This document shows positions 32,703-43,600 of a DNA stretch of 64,000 bases, one piece after another. Source of the stretch: Ditylenchus dipsaci (lineage: Eukaryota; Nematoda; Chromadorea; Rhabditida; Anguinidae). The notes below the pieces were generated by a model. The model saw only the letters and a program-made list of their open reading frames with translations. It had not been told where the DNA came from and searched no databases. The stretch is taken from the NCBI GenBank assembly GCA_004194705.1, contig SADC01001361.1, positions 345,432 to 409,431 of the forward strand. The letters are read 5' to 3'. Within the stretch, counting starts at the first letter, position 1; every line of letters begins with the position of its first letter. A program made the translations under genes and the position numbers.

Positions 32703-33893
32703 TTTCAAAATGTAATACTGTTACTTTTATTGTGTGTAGACTAGAAATATCTTTTCATAGCAAGTTTTCTAAACTCGCGAAAAGGAAAAAAATAGACATT
32801 TATCTTATGCTTTGAATGATCTTTCAAATGTCAAGACTTTTAATTGCGCCTTTTTGAAAACAAATTGTTTTCAGTAAAAAAGGTAAAAAGGCAGCCTATC
32901 AGATTGTTTAAAAGGTTCCTTCAGTTTTTCATCGAAGAAATCTGATCTCGAATTCAAGAACGAAGATAAATCACTGCAGTGGGTGGTCTCGTTTGTGCTC
33001 GAGCACTGTCTTCCATCACAAAAACAGATCCTTGAATTCTGACAAGAAGAAGCCAAGAATCCAAAAAAAGGATTACCTCAAAGAATTTCTTGAAGAAGGC
33101 TTTGGATATCCCTTTTGCTTTGAACTTTCACGCTCTTAAATAGCCTCATTCATACTTACCCGAAACATCGGAACAAAACACATGTTTCGCGAAACAATCC
33201 CCGAAACATCGGTGTTTCGCGAAACAAGAAAGTGTTTCGCGAAACAACCCCCGAAACATGTTTCGGGAGAATGTTACGCGAAACATGTTTCGCGAAACAG
33301 GGGTTTCGAAACATGGTAATCTAATGCTTGTTAATACGGCTCAAATCGGTGTTAAAGATTCTTGTCGTGTAGTTTTTAATAAATCTTTCTTTTTTACAGT
33401 GGTTTCGGCGATAAAAAAATGCTAGAATATAATATTGCAGGCATATTCGAACGATATACCCAATTTTTAATGTGCTAAGTGGGTGACAAAGTCATCTTAC
33501 TGAAAATCATTCGCTGGAATTTTTTTCGTCAAGACAAAAGACATCTCAACCCTAAAAACCTGGGCAAACTGCTAGACATTTTCAGTTTTACGTTGAAACC
33601 ACGCAGTTTAAATCATCATTGAAGCTTTTTATTCAAATCGTCATTGATCGGTTCATTTTATGAATGAACCGATGAAATCTGAACCGAAAATAAAATGAAC
33701 CGAAAATGAACCGATGAAAATCATCATCGAAGCTTTTGATTTATTTCTAACAAAAAAAAACCCGCAGACTAACAATCTAACTGAGCAACCGTTCGTAGTA
33801 GGAACAAGAAAAATAAGTGACCGAAAAGCAACAAACGATTTTATTCCGTATACAACTGGAAACAAAAAGGCGATACGTCATATTTCGTGAGCT

Positions 33894-34232
33894 TTAGCGT
33901 CCCATCCTCGCCAAAGTAAGGTCTGCTTTCGGGTTAGCTGAAATTTTCTGCACACCAGACAGCACTTCATTGATCTGAGTCTGCAATTCCCTTTGTTTGG
34001 CCACATGTAACAATCGCAGAACTCTAATACAGTCATCCACCTGCAATTAGAACTTATTTAACGGTCGATTAGGGTAATCCAAACCAACCTTTGGGTTTCC
34101 ACTTAATCGAACTCCCAAATCAAAACACTGCAGCGTGAATTTCTTCTCTCCAGTTTCTGCATTTGAACTAGCACTGATCTCTTTCAAATATTTGTCGATG
34201 GCCAGCAAAGTAGTTTCCACATCCGAATGCAA
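33894..34232 (-). pseudogene. RTRAF: Captured 3' exons of RTRAF (RNA transcription, translation and transport factor)
   Basis: Two exons with a 48-nt intron: 34089-34232 (LLAIDKYLKEISASSNAETG, FDLGVRLSGNPK) and 33894-34040 (IRVLRLLHVAKQRELQTQIN, NPKADLTLARMGR, stop). They match the C-terminal third of RTRAF/CGI-99 (ILRLLHIEELRELQTKINE ... DPKTDHRLGKVGR), including the exact C-terminal end. No N-terminal exons precede them. They sit inside the Harbinger-type element between its transposase fragment and its left end, so this looks like gene capture. RTRAF normally acts in the tRNA-ligase complex and RNA transport. The junction with the transposon is near 34235. Confidence 0.8.
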
Positions 34233-34352
34233 TGAAATTCACTCATCTACCTGGGCTTTGATGGCACTCAAATAGAACATAATAATGCAACATTTCTTGA
34301 TCTGGACTGAAAGGTTGGGTTAAATAGAAAGCATTTTTTAGCTCTAAAGTTT

Positions 34353-34661
34353 TCACCCAGTTTTGACTGTGCCTAGAAAAAGACGCCAACCAGTAGGCCA
34401 TATTCCGAATGCGTGTTCTACACAGGCACGTGCTTTGCTCAGTCTTGCATTGAAGTCAATCTTAGCTTGTTTCTTAGTCGTTAGAAATTCTGCTTGCACT
34501 CGGAGAAACCACTTCAAATCCTTGACTTCGGAACTGTTGTAATAACGCCAAAAAGCCTTGAAAGAAAGACCTTGCCGAGCTTCTTCCAAATGAGATGGCC
34601 TGCTATAACTTCGCTTCTTCTCTTGATGATGTATCCACCACCATATTGCTGCTTGCTCCAT
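34353..34661 (-). pseudogene. PIF/Harbinger transposase, N- and C-terminal parts only
   Basis: The 102-residue frame begins WWWIHHQEKKRSYSRPSHLE and FKAFWRYYNSSEVKDLKWFL, the N-terminal R-F-W-V-H/FxxYFRM region of HARBI1-type transposases. It jumps directly to FNARLSKARACVEHAFGIWP, the C-terminal FNxRLSxARxVxExAFGxLK region. The DDE nuclease core between them is missing, so this is an internally deleted, inactive copy. A following short exon (about 34258-34313) reads QIKKCCIIMFYLSAIKAQ, resembling the family's KACCILHN end. Confidence 0.75.
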
Positions 34662-35024
34662 TAGACTTTCTAAAAACGTAAATAAAGTAAAAAAACACAG
34701 TCAGAATGTGCAGCAAACAAATAAAAACTTCGAAAAACTGCACTTTTACTCCATGTTTCGAAGGACCTGTTTCGCGAAACATGTTTCGCGAAACACGGCG
34801 AAACATTTTTGTTTCGCGAAACATGTTTCGGGGGGTTGTTCGCGAAACATTTTCATGTTTCGCGAAACAGGGCATGTTTCGGGTAAGTATGAATGAGGCT
34901 AATAAGAAACTGTGATTCTTTAGGTCTCAGATTTGATTTGCGTTGACCCAGAGAGTAGTACTTATTAAATATTTAAGTGAAAATAATTTATCTATATATT
35001 TTAATCATAATGAAAAACAATTTA

Positions 35025-35196
35025 TTAATCCATGTCGCCACCATTCATAGAATTGGAAGAGTCCATCAGCTCGTCATTTAAATCATCCTCCATTTCTTGC
35101 TTAGGATGCCAGCGAAACGGTTCTGGTCGTCGTCCAAATTGTCGTCAGTGACCAGTGCGGACAGGTAGGGGTGGTCTTCTTCAAAGGGCAGCAGTA
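35025..35196 (-). pseudogene. Duplicated last exon of TAF8
   Basis: This is a copy of TAF8's terminal exon (40655-40827). It carries PFEEDHPYLSALVTDDNLDD, a few substitutions and one base less (TTGCTT against TTGGCTT), which breaks the frame. Similarity extends about 60 bp past the Harbinger insertion on the left side. It is a segmental fragment, not a retrocopy. Confidence 0.85.
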
Positions 35197-35604
35197 CTGC
35201 AAATTAAAATTAACAAATTAAAATTTAACAACGGCTGTACGTGAATTTTCCCACCAAAAGTGTGAAATTCCCCACCAAATTCAAATTCGTTCTGAAAATA
35301 GTGAATTTCCCCACCAAAATTATTAAATTCCAAACCAAATTTTTTCGGTTTTATTTTTCGGGGTCTGGGACATAAATTCGGGCAGCCTTTAATTAAGTTT
35401 TAGAAGGAAATTTTCAGGGGCGGAGGTATTCTATACTCAGGTCGAATTCTCTAATGTTTAAGGAACAACTACGCGCATATAGTTCCATGCCAGAAAAAAC
35501 ATTCCAAAATTTCCAACAACAGTCTCGAACTAAATTTATTACAACAGGGCAAAACAAACGCACAACAACAATTTGAATTTCGACTGTAATTTGTTTTGTT
35601 GGAC

Positions 35605-36323
35605 TCAACCAGAACATCCTCGACAGCCACAATGAATGCATTCGACAACACGACCCTGAATAGCGAAAAATTAATTTCTCTCGAAATTTAGACAAAAACG
35701 GTGACTTACAGCCTCGATCTTCGATTTGGGTACACGACAAATGCAATTGTCCCGAAATTACTGTTGTTTTTCTGAATGCACGCCAGACAGCAGAGATTCT
35801 CAAAGCCTTGTTTCTTCCATTTGGCCACCAGAGCAGAATCCACGAGTTTGGCATCAACTAAGAACAGATAGAGTTCACGGCTGATTCTCCCTCCATATAG
35901 TGCAGGTCGGCTCAAATATAGTATACCCACCCACTGAACTATAGTATACCCACCCCAGAAATTTGCCTTGGTCCCCAAGCTGATTTTTTTGCAAAAAAAA
36001 TTTGTAAAAAAATCAGCTTGGGGGACCAAGGCAAATTTCTGGGGTGGGTATACTATAGTTCAGTGGGGTGGGTATACTTAAGTTTAGCCGTGCAGGTCAT
36101 ACAAGTAACGAGAGCGCTGGTGATGAATCTGAAATGATAGTTTCAGAATCTGTAGAAATTATATTTGTCAAAAAAAAACCTTGAATATTGGCCAGACAGC
36201 CTCTGTTCTGCGCTTACCTTCATGAGAATCTGTCTCAGCTTCACGCATCTTGGTTTCGAATTCTTCCAAAGTTGGCTTGACCAATTCCCAGCCATCGGGT
36301 ACCTTCTTTCGCATCCTGCGCAT
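35605..36323 (-). CDS. BUD31: BUD31 (G10) spliceosome-associated protein, with a MITE inside an exon
   Basis: BUD31 is a small zinc-binding protein of the activated spliceosome. Exon 1 (36180-36323) gives [34 protein letters not shown] and AVWPIFK. Exon 2 starts at 36128 (IHHQRSRY) and holds [38 protein letters not shown] and RVPKSKIEA. Exon 3 (35605-35655) gives [16 protein letters not shown], the conserved C-terminus with its cysteine ligands. A 182-bp MITE (35909-36090) interrupts exon 2. Splicing from GTATGA at 36102 to TTTGAG at 35911 removes it and keeps the frame. One base is missing near the FGTNC codons (ACAATTGC). Start codon chosen at 36323 by family length; the 36350 ATG is the alternative. 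Confidence 0.9.
35909..36090. mobile_element. hAT-type MITE inserted in the BUD31 coding exon
   Basis: The ends GGCTCAAATATAGTATACCC and GGGTATACTTAAGTTTAGCC have a perfect 8-bp duplication TGCAGGTC (35901-35908 and 36091-36098). The interior is an inverted repeat with the GGGGGACCAAGGCA core. Confidence 0.88.
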
Positions 36324-36365
36324 CCTTGTGACTAATGACATCAGTTTCAACTATTATACTGAAAT

Positions 36366-36507
36366 ACAGTCAACCCTCGATTTAACGGCCCCCCCCTTGG
36401 GACCGGCCCTAGGGGCCGTTAAATCGAGGGGCCGTTAAATTGGGGGCCGTTAAATCGAATTTCTCGAACCAAAAGTGTCCAAAGGGGTCATTAAATCGAG
36501 GTATGAC
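36366..36507. mobile_element. pogo-type MITE remnant
   Basis: The left end CAGTCAACCCTCGATTTAAC and repeated GGCCGTTAAATCGAGG are present. The right end is degenerate. Confidence 0.5.
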
Positions 36508-37254
36508 TATGAAAAGGTCAAAACTCAACAAAGATCTAATGAAAAAGCTAATTTAATTGAAAAACAAGAACAAAACTGAGCTCAACAAGCAATAAAGATT
36601 AAGAGTTTTGATTTCTGACTGCCTTTGCAATTTTATCCTTTATCGTCGAATTAGTCATGATCCTTAGCTAAAATTACCCTTTGTCCTCTTGTTGAGTTTA
36701 TTATGTAAATTAAGTGGTTGTAGTTGATATCACAATCTAACCGAAAATGCATTTAAGACGACTTTGAGTACTGCACAATTTCCATAAACTTCTATAAGTT
36801 AAAGAAGTTATAGCGATAAGTCTATAAGTTATAGCTTCACTGTCACTCACCATCTTAAACCATGAACCGTCGACACAAAGGTGATAATTTATGTTCAAAA
36901 TGCAGAAAATTAAAAAAAAACACTTCTAATAATGACTGATAATCACATCAATAGGGTTGTCGGGTACCCGGAATTTCCGGGTACCCGAACCGAGGAACCG
37001 AACCGGAACCGAAATTTTCGGGTAACCGAACCGATACCCGATACCCGAAATTTTCGGGTACCCGGACCGAACCGATACCCGAAACCCGAAATCTTCGGGT
37101 ACCCGAACCGAACCGATACCCGCAACCCAAATTTTCGGGTAACCGAGCCGATATCCGAAAAAACCGGATTTACAGAAACAGGCTTCCTGCATACACAAAA
37201 ATCTTTTATTGAACATAAATCAAAACATAACACTCAAGCATCATTTTTTGCCTT

Positions 37255-37385
37255 GCAGATATAAGATGCTTGGAAAGCGTTGATGTTCCACCATCTTTTG
37301 GCAAGTTGAGAACATCGCCGCAATCGCAAACTGCCTTATCGCCATCTTTCTTGAATAGCTTCCACACTTGACTAGGCATGCCTTT
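37255..37385 (-). pseudogene. hAT transposase BED zinc-finger fragment
   Basis: It reads QVWKLFKKDGDKAVCDCGDV and GGTSTLSKHLIS. The CxC.. plus GGTSxLxxHL spacing, with VWKxF before it, is the BED-finger signature found at the N-terminus of hAT transposases. The rest of the transposase is gone, and a MITE replaces the upstream part. Confidence 0.65.
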
Positions 37386-37753
37386 AAGAACCATGAAACT
37401 TGATAAGCACAGCAATTTGCGGAATCCGAATTCGCGCGGGACTACCCTAATTTTGTCCATAATGTTTTTGAATTAATTTTTTTTGTGTGCATTGAAAATT
37501 TTAATTCTATCTATGGGTAAATTTTTAACATAGAGCCATCGAAACAATTATGGTGCAGCATAAGTAGGATTAGTTGTCCGATCTGGCAATGTCGAGCAAC
37601 GTTGGGCTCGACTAGTAAACGGTTTTATATTTTGAAAAAATTTCACATACAAGCAAAAAACAATTCGAAAACATTATTGACAAAATTAGGGTGGTCCCGC
37701 GCGAATTCAAAATTTCCGAATTGCTGTGCTTATCAAGTTTTATGGTCCTTTAA
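37385..37753. mobile_element. TTAA-type MITE
   Basis: Inverted arms AACTTGATAAGCACAGCAAT and GCGCGGGACTACCCTAATTT match the copy at 46959-47317. The left end is degenerate (TTAAGAACCAT) and the right end is ATGGTCCT-TTAA. Confidence 0.65.
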
Positions 37754-38289
37754 GAAGGAACTCAATATTAAAAAGACACATACAAGGCTCTTGTATATCT
37801 TGTAACAAGACAGACATAAAAAGTGAACTATAAAAGCGGTCTTTGAAAAAGCAGTAAAACAGTGACAGTAAATGTAAATGTGAGTTAAAATGGAAATACA
37901 TAAAACATTTTCAGTCTGACACAAGCAAACAAATTGTTGTAAATGTTTGATTCCTCGATTCGAAATCATGTATCCGAACCGATACCCGAAATTTTCGAGT
38001 ACCCGGACCGAACCGATACCCGATACCCGAAATTTTCGGGTACCCGAACCGAAACCCGATACCCGAAATTTTCGGGTACCCGAACCGAACCGATACCCGA
38101 TACCCGAAATTTTCGGGTACCCGGACCGAACCGATACCCGAAACCCGGAAAAAACCGGGTTTCGGTTCCAATTACCCGAAAACGGGTACCCGAACCGACA
38201 ACCCTACACATCAAGCACCTGCGAAATCGACAGTTGACTGTAACAATATTTAATTTGACAGACGACTGTAAAAAATACAAAGTTTTCTT

Positions 38290-39693
38290 TAGAGATTTAG
38301 GTTTAGTCAAGACCAGGATCAGGACCAGGATTTTGAAAAACAAAAACCAGGATCCTGACCAGGATCCTGGTCAAAAAACCAGGATTTTTGTTAAAAATTT
38401 CGAACTACCAGCAAAATTTTTATCGACATTTTGGCGCTACTGTAATATGAATACTGGGGCCTACCGCATGAATAACTCTGGTATGCATGCTTTTTCATGC
38501 ATCCAGAGTCACTTTCGAGTGATTTGTGTCTAAGGTATGTGGGTGTGCGCATCTCAGCTCCAAGCCCCAAGCCCCTGCGCCCCGAAGGGGGCACATGGGG
38601 CTTGAGAGTTAGAGATGCGCGCACGCACTTACCTTAGACATGATTCCGAGAAGTACTCTTGATCATAAAATGCATATAGAGTCTATTTTTGCCACTGCCC
38701 GAGTTGAAAAACATGGTAAAGCAGCTAAAAAAAAGTGGCCCTGTATTATTCCCTTCCCTCCCAATACAGCCATAATCCCTTTTAACTGCTTTTCTAGTCT
38801 CTTTATGGCAAAATTATTGCATAAAAATGGTTTTTAGACACTCCTGAAAAAGTCGGTTTTTGGTGGGGGGGGGTATATGACAGTAGGTCCGATTTTGGGG
38901 GGGGGGGGTATATTACAGTAGCTTTTGGGGGGGGGGGTGGTGGTATATGACAGTAGCGTCGACATTTTCCTATGTTAATTACATTTAGCAAGAAATGTTC
39001 AGTAACAGTACTTCAACAACGGGAGCGATTTATTCAAGAATATCAACATCTCTGCTTTTGCTGGACTCAAGTTCTGCGGCGGTAATCGTACACGTCTCTG
39101 GCTACGGAGAAGACTTTTTCGCTAGGCTGACTTGTAGCAGGAGAAGACAAGAAACGACGCGCAAGGTTAGCCAACACCGGATAGATCAATTCGTTAGCCT
39201 GAAAAATAGAATTGACAAATGTTATTGGATCTATTAGTGACAGGACCTTCCAAAAGTTAAACGGATCCTCATCAGTAGCAATACATTTCGACTTACAGTA
39301 AGCCTGTACCTCCATCACGGCCAAATCGAAAGACTGAGATAATTCATGCTATTCATCCTCAAAAAGTTGACTGTGGCGTTCGAAAAAAGACGATGAGCGC
39401 TTTAGCAGAGGTGAACATGGCTATAAGATCGAATAATCAAAACGCGTGAGCGCCCTCAATAAAATAAAAGAGTTTAACCTATCTCTTCGATGAACGAAAC
39501 CTCTCCGCATTCCTCTTGGATCCATTCATCAATAACATTTATATTTACAAAATTCAACGACCAGGATTGGCCAAAATCCAGGACCAGGATTTTTAGTCTG
39601 GACCAGGATCAGGACCAGGATTTTACTTTATTATTAAATTTTGACCAGGACGGACCAGGACCAGGACAGGATCCTGTCCTGTTTCCGTCTCTA
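38290..39693. mobile_element. hAT element with CCAGGATCCTGG words and hAT C-terminal fragment
   Basis: The ends TAGAGATTTAGG and CCGTCTCTA have a perfect 8-bp duplication GTTTTCTT (38282-38289 and 39694-39701). Arms carry GACCAGGATCAGGACCAGGA arrays (38312-38393 and 39560-39680). It contains a hAT dimerisation-domain fragment (39067-39324) and a nested palindromic MITE (about 38450-38690). Confidence 0.85.
39067..39324 (-). pseudogene. hAT transposase C-terminal dimerisation domain fragment
   Basis: It reads FWKVLSLIDP, ELIYPVLANLARRFLSSPAT and SQPSEKVFSVARDVYDYRRR. The YPxLxxLAxxFLxxPATSxPSExVFSxA motif is the conserved hATC block. Upstream catalytic regions are absent. Confidence 0.85.
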
Positions 39694-40654
39694 GTTTTCT
39701 TTGTATCTACTGTATTCACACTAATAGGAGAAGATTTTCGAGTAAGAGGCCACCTTTTCAGCAATTTTGATGGCTGCCACTAACGTTCTTGTCTCTTTTG
39801 TCGAAATCTGTACGATGTTAAACAATAAGACAAATTAAACTACAAGCTTGGCACCACTAACCAATAAAAAATGCATTAGATATAAAAGGCGTTACAACGT
39901 TTGTCCCATTTTGTCGCCTCTCGCTTGAAAATTTGTTTAAAAACGCGATAAAGAGAGACAAACGCCTAAGGCGTGTTGCTGAAGCAATAAATTTTCTAAA
40001 TTAACTATTTTTTTCTGAAAGAACAAACTTATCTGACAGATAAAATTTATGAGATCAATTTTATCTGTCAGATAAAACGGTACTGGCTGATACCAGGCTA
40101 GCACCCGACAATTTGAAACTCATCTGGCGATTTTTTTTTGGGTAAAAGGGATTTTGCACCAAAATCTCGTAATTTTGCAGCAAATCTCCATAACCACTTT
40201 TTCGGGCGTTTTCAGCCGATTGACAGTTACAGTTAAAACTCCCATCAACTTAACTCCCAAAAGACATCTTTTTTTACCTCAATTTTTCAAAAATTTTCCT
40301 ATTTCTGTTTTGACAGTCTGGTTGCAAACAGTCTGGCTTTTCGAGATCGAAATCCTGCTTTAAAGATTTTTCATCTGGCCCTCCCCCTGTGAATCAACCC
40401 AAAATTAATTTGTAAAAATAGTATTATCGTGTTCAGCGTGAAATTCTGAATCAAGAGCAGCAAAGGTCACACTTGATCATTGCAGTGTTAAATAAGTGCT
40501 CGAGAAAATCTTTGATATTTCCTGTTGCTTTAAAGTGTCACACTCTTATATCAGCAAATGTGACTTTTTAGCTCTCAGGTCTGATTTGGGTTGAATAGTA
40601 TTACTTTTTCAATATTATAATTGATTTATTTTGATTATAATGAAAAACAATAAA
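39694..40654. other. TAF8 3' flank, no gene
   Basis: It holds a CAGATAAAATTTATCTG array fragment (40028-40078) and the parent sequence of the duplication found around the Harbinger element (about 40490-40654). An AATAAA on the minus strand at 40625-40630 is a likely TAF8 poly(A) signal. Confidence 0.6.
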
Positions 40655-43600
40655 TTAATCCATGTCGCCACCATTCATAGAATTGGAAGAGTCCATCAGC
40701 TCGTCATTTAAATCATCCTCCATTTCTTGGCTTAGGATGCGGGCGAAATGATTCTGGTCGTCATCCAAATTGTCGTCAGTGACCAGTGCGGACAGGTAGG
40801 GGTGGTCTTCTTCAAAGGGCAGCAGTACTGCAAATTGTAAATAATTTGTTTTTAGTTTATTTTTAGAACTGATAGAAAAATAAAGTTGCGCCTTATTTTA
40901 AAGGAAGACATTAATTACAACCCTTTTTAAAATTGTTTAAAATTATAATTTTAGCATGTAAAGTGGGAATTTTGGTAAGGATATGGGGCGTAGAGGCGTT
41001 AGGCCCTTTTTCCACTTTTCGGCGTTCTGCCCTATATTCTGTTTTAGCCACGTAGGCCTTGTTTTAAATTAAACTTAGGCTCAGGGTAGGTCAGCACACG
41101 TTAGGCGGACTAAAAAATGTCGTACGTACTACAAAATGGCTTGGAAAATAAGGCCTAAGTGGCTAAAACAGAACTTAGGGCAGAACGCCAAAAAGTGGAA
41201 AAAAGGGCCTAAAGGCTACGACCCGGATATGGCTATCTTTTTCCACTCCATAGCTGATATTCTTTGTTTTGAGATTTGTGTGGCCATAAAAGTTCAGTGT
41301 CAAGGTTAGAAAAAAGGCCTACTTTGGCAGTAAGCAGGTATCCTCTTCCTGACATAAGACTTCTCCGTTTCTTCCAGCTCCAGCAAGTCTTCTACATCTA
41401 ATATTTCGAGGCTTTCTTCTTCACTGGCTGAATTATTAAGTGCAGCATCAGAACCCTCAGTTCCAATGTTCATGGAATCCTTCTTTGCCTTCTTAGCTGC
41501 CTTGATTGCCTCTAGCCTTTGCTTTCTCTCTAGCTTCTGCTGCTCAATCTTCAAAAGAGGCAACATTTAATGAACAGTGAATAAACTAGAAAGCACCCAC
41601 CACTTGCTTAGCTTCCGCATACAAAGTCTTTTCCAGGTCTTGGAACACAGATATGGACGGATGAATGGCTAGGGCAAAGTTTTCAAGCGAGTTTTCTACG
41701 TCTCTTCGGTTTTCCGCAGTCACTCTTCTCACCTTTTCATAGTTGGAGTCCACATCGCCACCCACCTTAATTTTTAGTTAAAAAAATTCCAATAACTTTG
41801 AAATTGGGACCTATCAAATAATAAATTTTATTTTAATTTATACCGAAAATTAAGTCCTAGACTGCAACTGTAAAACATTTCGTCGCTCCATTCGACACTT
41901 TTTAAATAATTTTTTGGACCCCATCAGTAAGTTATTTGTTAGTTTGCTTAAATTTTAAAACTAGCCGGCAACCTAAGTGATGAATCACGATTTATCGGCC
42001 CTCTCGTGACCCACACTGGGGGCCATTCAATCTAGGCTTAAATTTTAGTCAAATGGCAGTTGACAGGTGCTGTTAAATCGTGGTTTGACTGTATTTACAA
42101 TATTTCAAACATTCTGTTCCAAGTTTTAAACCTACCTCAGTCCTAATGTAGGTGTGTGGATCAGGAAAAGGAGGCAGAAAAGCAGGCATATGGCAGGATG
42201 AGGTCTTGGAGATGCTATTTTCAGCATTGCTGTAGCTGGTTTTGCGACTGATATTTCAGCTAAATTATTCACAAATTAGATATTTCTGTGTGTGTTGATC
42301 AAATAGTTACGGTTGGGTATGGCCAGAGTTCCATTTACTCGGACAGAGTTGAGGAAATCACGGAACTCAGCGATGTTGGTGCCAGTGTCCACTAGACCCA
42401 AAAGGCATCTCCAGGTGTCACTTCTGTCCGTCCCTAAACTACTTGATGTAAGAATTTTTTAACTGCAAAAATTTAGGTTTCGGTGCTCTTTGTGTATTTA
42501 AATTTGCAAATGATCAAAAGTGATCAAGTTCTGGTCGGTAAATTGTATAAAGTCACAAAAATGTCATTTATTGAAACACATGGAAAGGAATTAATTACCT
42601 AATCGCCGAGCATTGTCGGTGGGCGGGGGGTTAAAAATAGAACCACATGTGGTTCTGTTAGAGAGAATACGGTAATCTCTTTATTCATTTAGGATGCTGT
42701 ATGACACATGTAAAATTTCTAATTACACACGGTCCTAAACACAATATAGTACAGAATTGAAAGTTCGAAAAACGACAAATTTTTTTGTGCTATCCTGTGG
42801 CTAGAAGTCAAAATGTGGCTAAGGGAAAATCGATTTTTTACAAAGAACAAAAAAATTTCATGTTCAATAGAAGTCGACTTGTGAAAACATCTGTTTATTA
42901 TATAAGTCAACAATTTTTCAAATTTTTTGGCCTATGTCCATATCCTACTCGACAAACCTGCGACAAGACGCAACTGACTCGCCAACGCGAAAACTCGCCA
43001 ACAAAAATTACGATTTAAGGTTCCCTGTAGACGATTGTGCAGGGGTCCGTTAAATCGAATTTTTCGTTGGCGAGTTTTTCCATTGGTGAGTATTTTGCGC
43101 TGGAGAGTTATGTGGTTGGCAAGATTAGACGTTGGCGAGTCTTTTACGTTAGCGAGTCTTCGCATTGGCTAGTTTTTCGATGGCGAGTTGGTTGGATCTC
43201 CCGCTAAAAACCCGTAGCTATGCTTTTGTCACAGGTTTGACTCCGTCGGTCGACCTTCCCCTTATTGCTCGAATATATTAATTTAATATGCTGACAGTTT
43301 TTGAAAAAAGGGTTTCGCTAAGAGAGTTGACTGCCATTGAAGTCTAATTTTTTATCGCTGATTATTATTTGTCGTAAAACAGTACCGTATTTTCTCTGAT
43401 TATAGACCCCCTAACTTCAAGTGGTCTGAAACTTCTGTTTTCAATAACTTTTTAAGCTCTGTAAAAAGTGCCTGTGAGAGATTTTAAAAATCTAAGAGGC
43501 ACTTTTTACAGAGCTCAAAAAGTTAATGAAAACAGAATTTTCAGACTACTTGAAGTTTTAAAAAATCGCACAACTCTAATTATAGACCCGGGTCTATAAT

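Larger units (their letters stand above)
33142..34900. mobile_element. PIF/Harbinger-derived element carrying host RTRAF exons, ATGTTTCGCGAAACAT words
   Basis: The ends AGCCTCATTCATACTTACCC and GGGTAAGTATGAATGAGGCT are perfect inverses, flanked by a 3-bp AAT. Word arrays of GTTTCGCGAAACAT fill 33168-33315 and 34756-34885. Inside, on the minus strand, is a Harbinger transposase fragment followed by two exons of a host gene (RTRAF). The region outside the element (33080-33141 and 34901-35200) is a copy of 40490-40835, which lacks the insertion, so the ends are supported by an empty paralogous site. Confidence 0.85.
36952..38206. mobile_element. hAT element with CGGGTACCCGAA words and a BED-finger remnant
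   Basis: The ends TAGGGTTGTCGGGTACCCG and its inverse have a perfect 8-bp duplication CACATCAA (36944-36951 and 38207-38214). Both arms (36966-37160 and 37975-38190) are arrays of CCGAAATTTTCGGGTACCCG and CCGAACCGATACCCG. The interior encodes a BED zinc finger on the minus strand (37255-37385). It is interrupted by a TTAA-type MITE (37385-37753). Confidence 0.88.

Noticed and set aside
33168..33315. Regularly spaced palindromic repeats resembling a CRISPR array
   Set aside because: Spacers are absent or are just repeat variants, the array is mirrored at the other end of a TIR-bounded element, and the genome is eukaryotic.
36932..38533. Long overlapping open frames on both strands (PNRYPKFSGTRTE-type repeats)
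   Set aside because: They are translations of the CGGGTACCCG word arrays, open in several frames at once because the repeat lacks stops; no protein family is involved.
42719..43165. Open frames on both strands upstream of TAF8 exon 3, with GGCGAGTTTTTCC-like repeats
   Set aside because: Repeats of TTGGCGAGT explain the open frames; no protein signal was seen.
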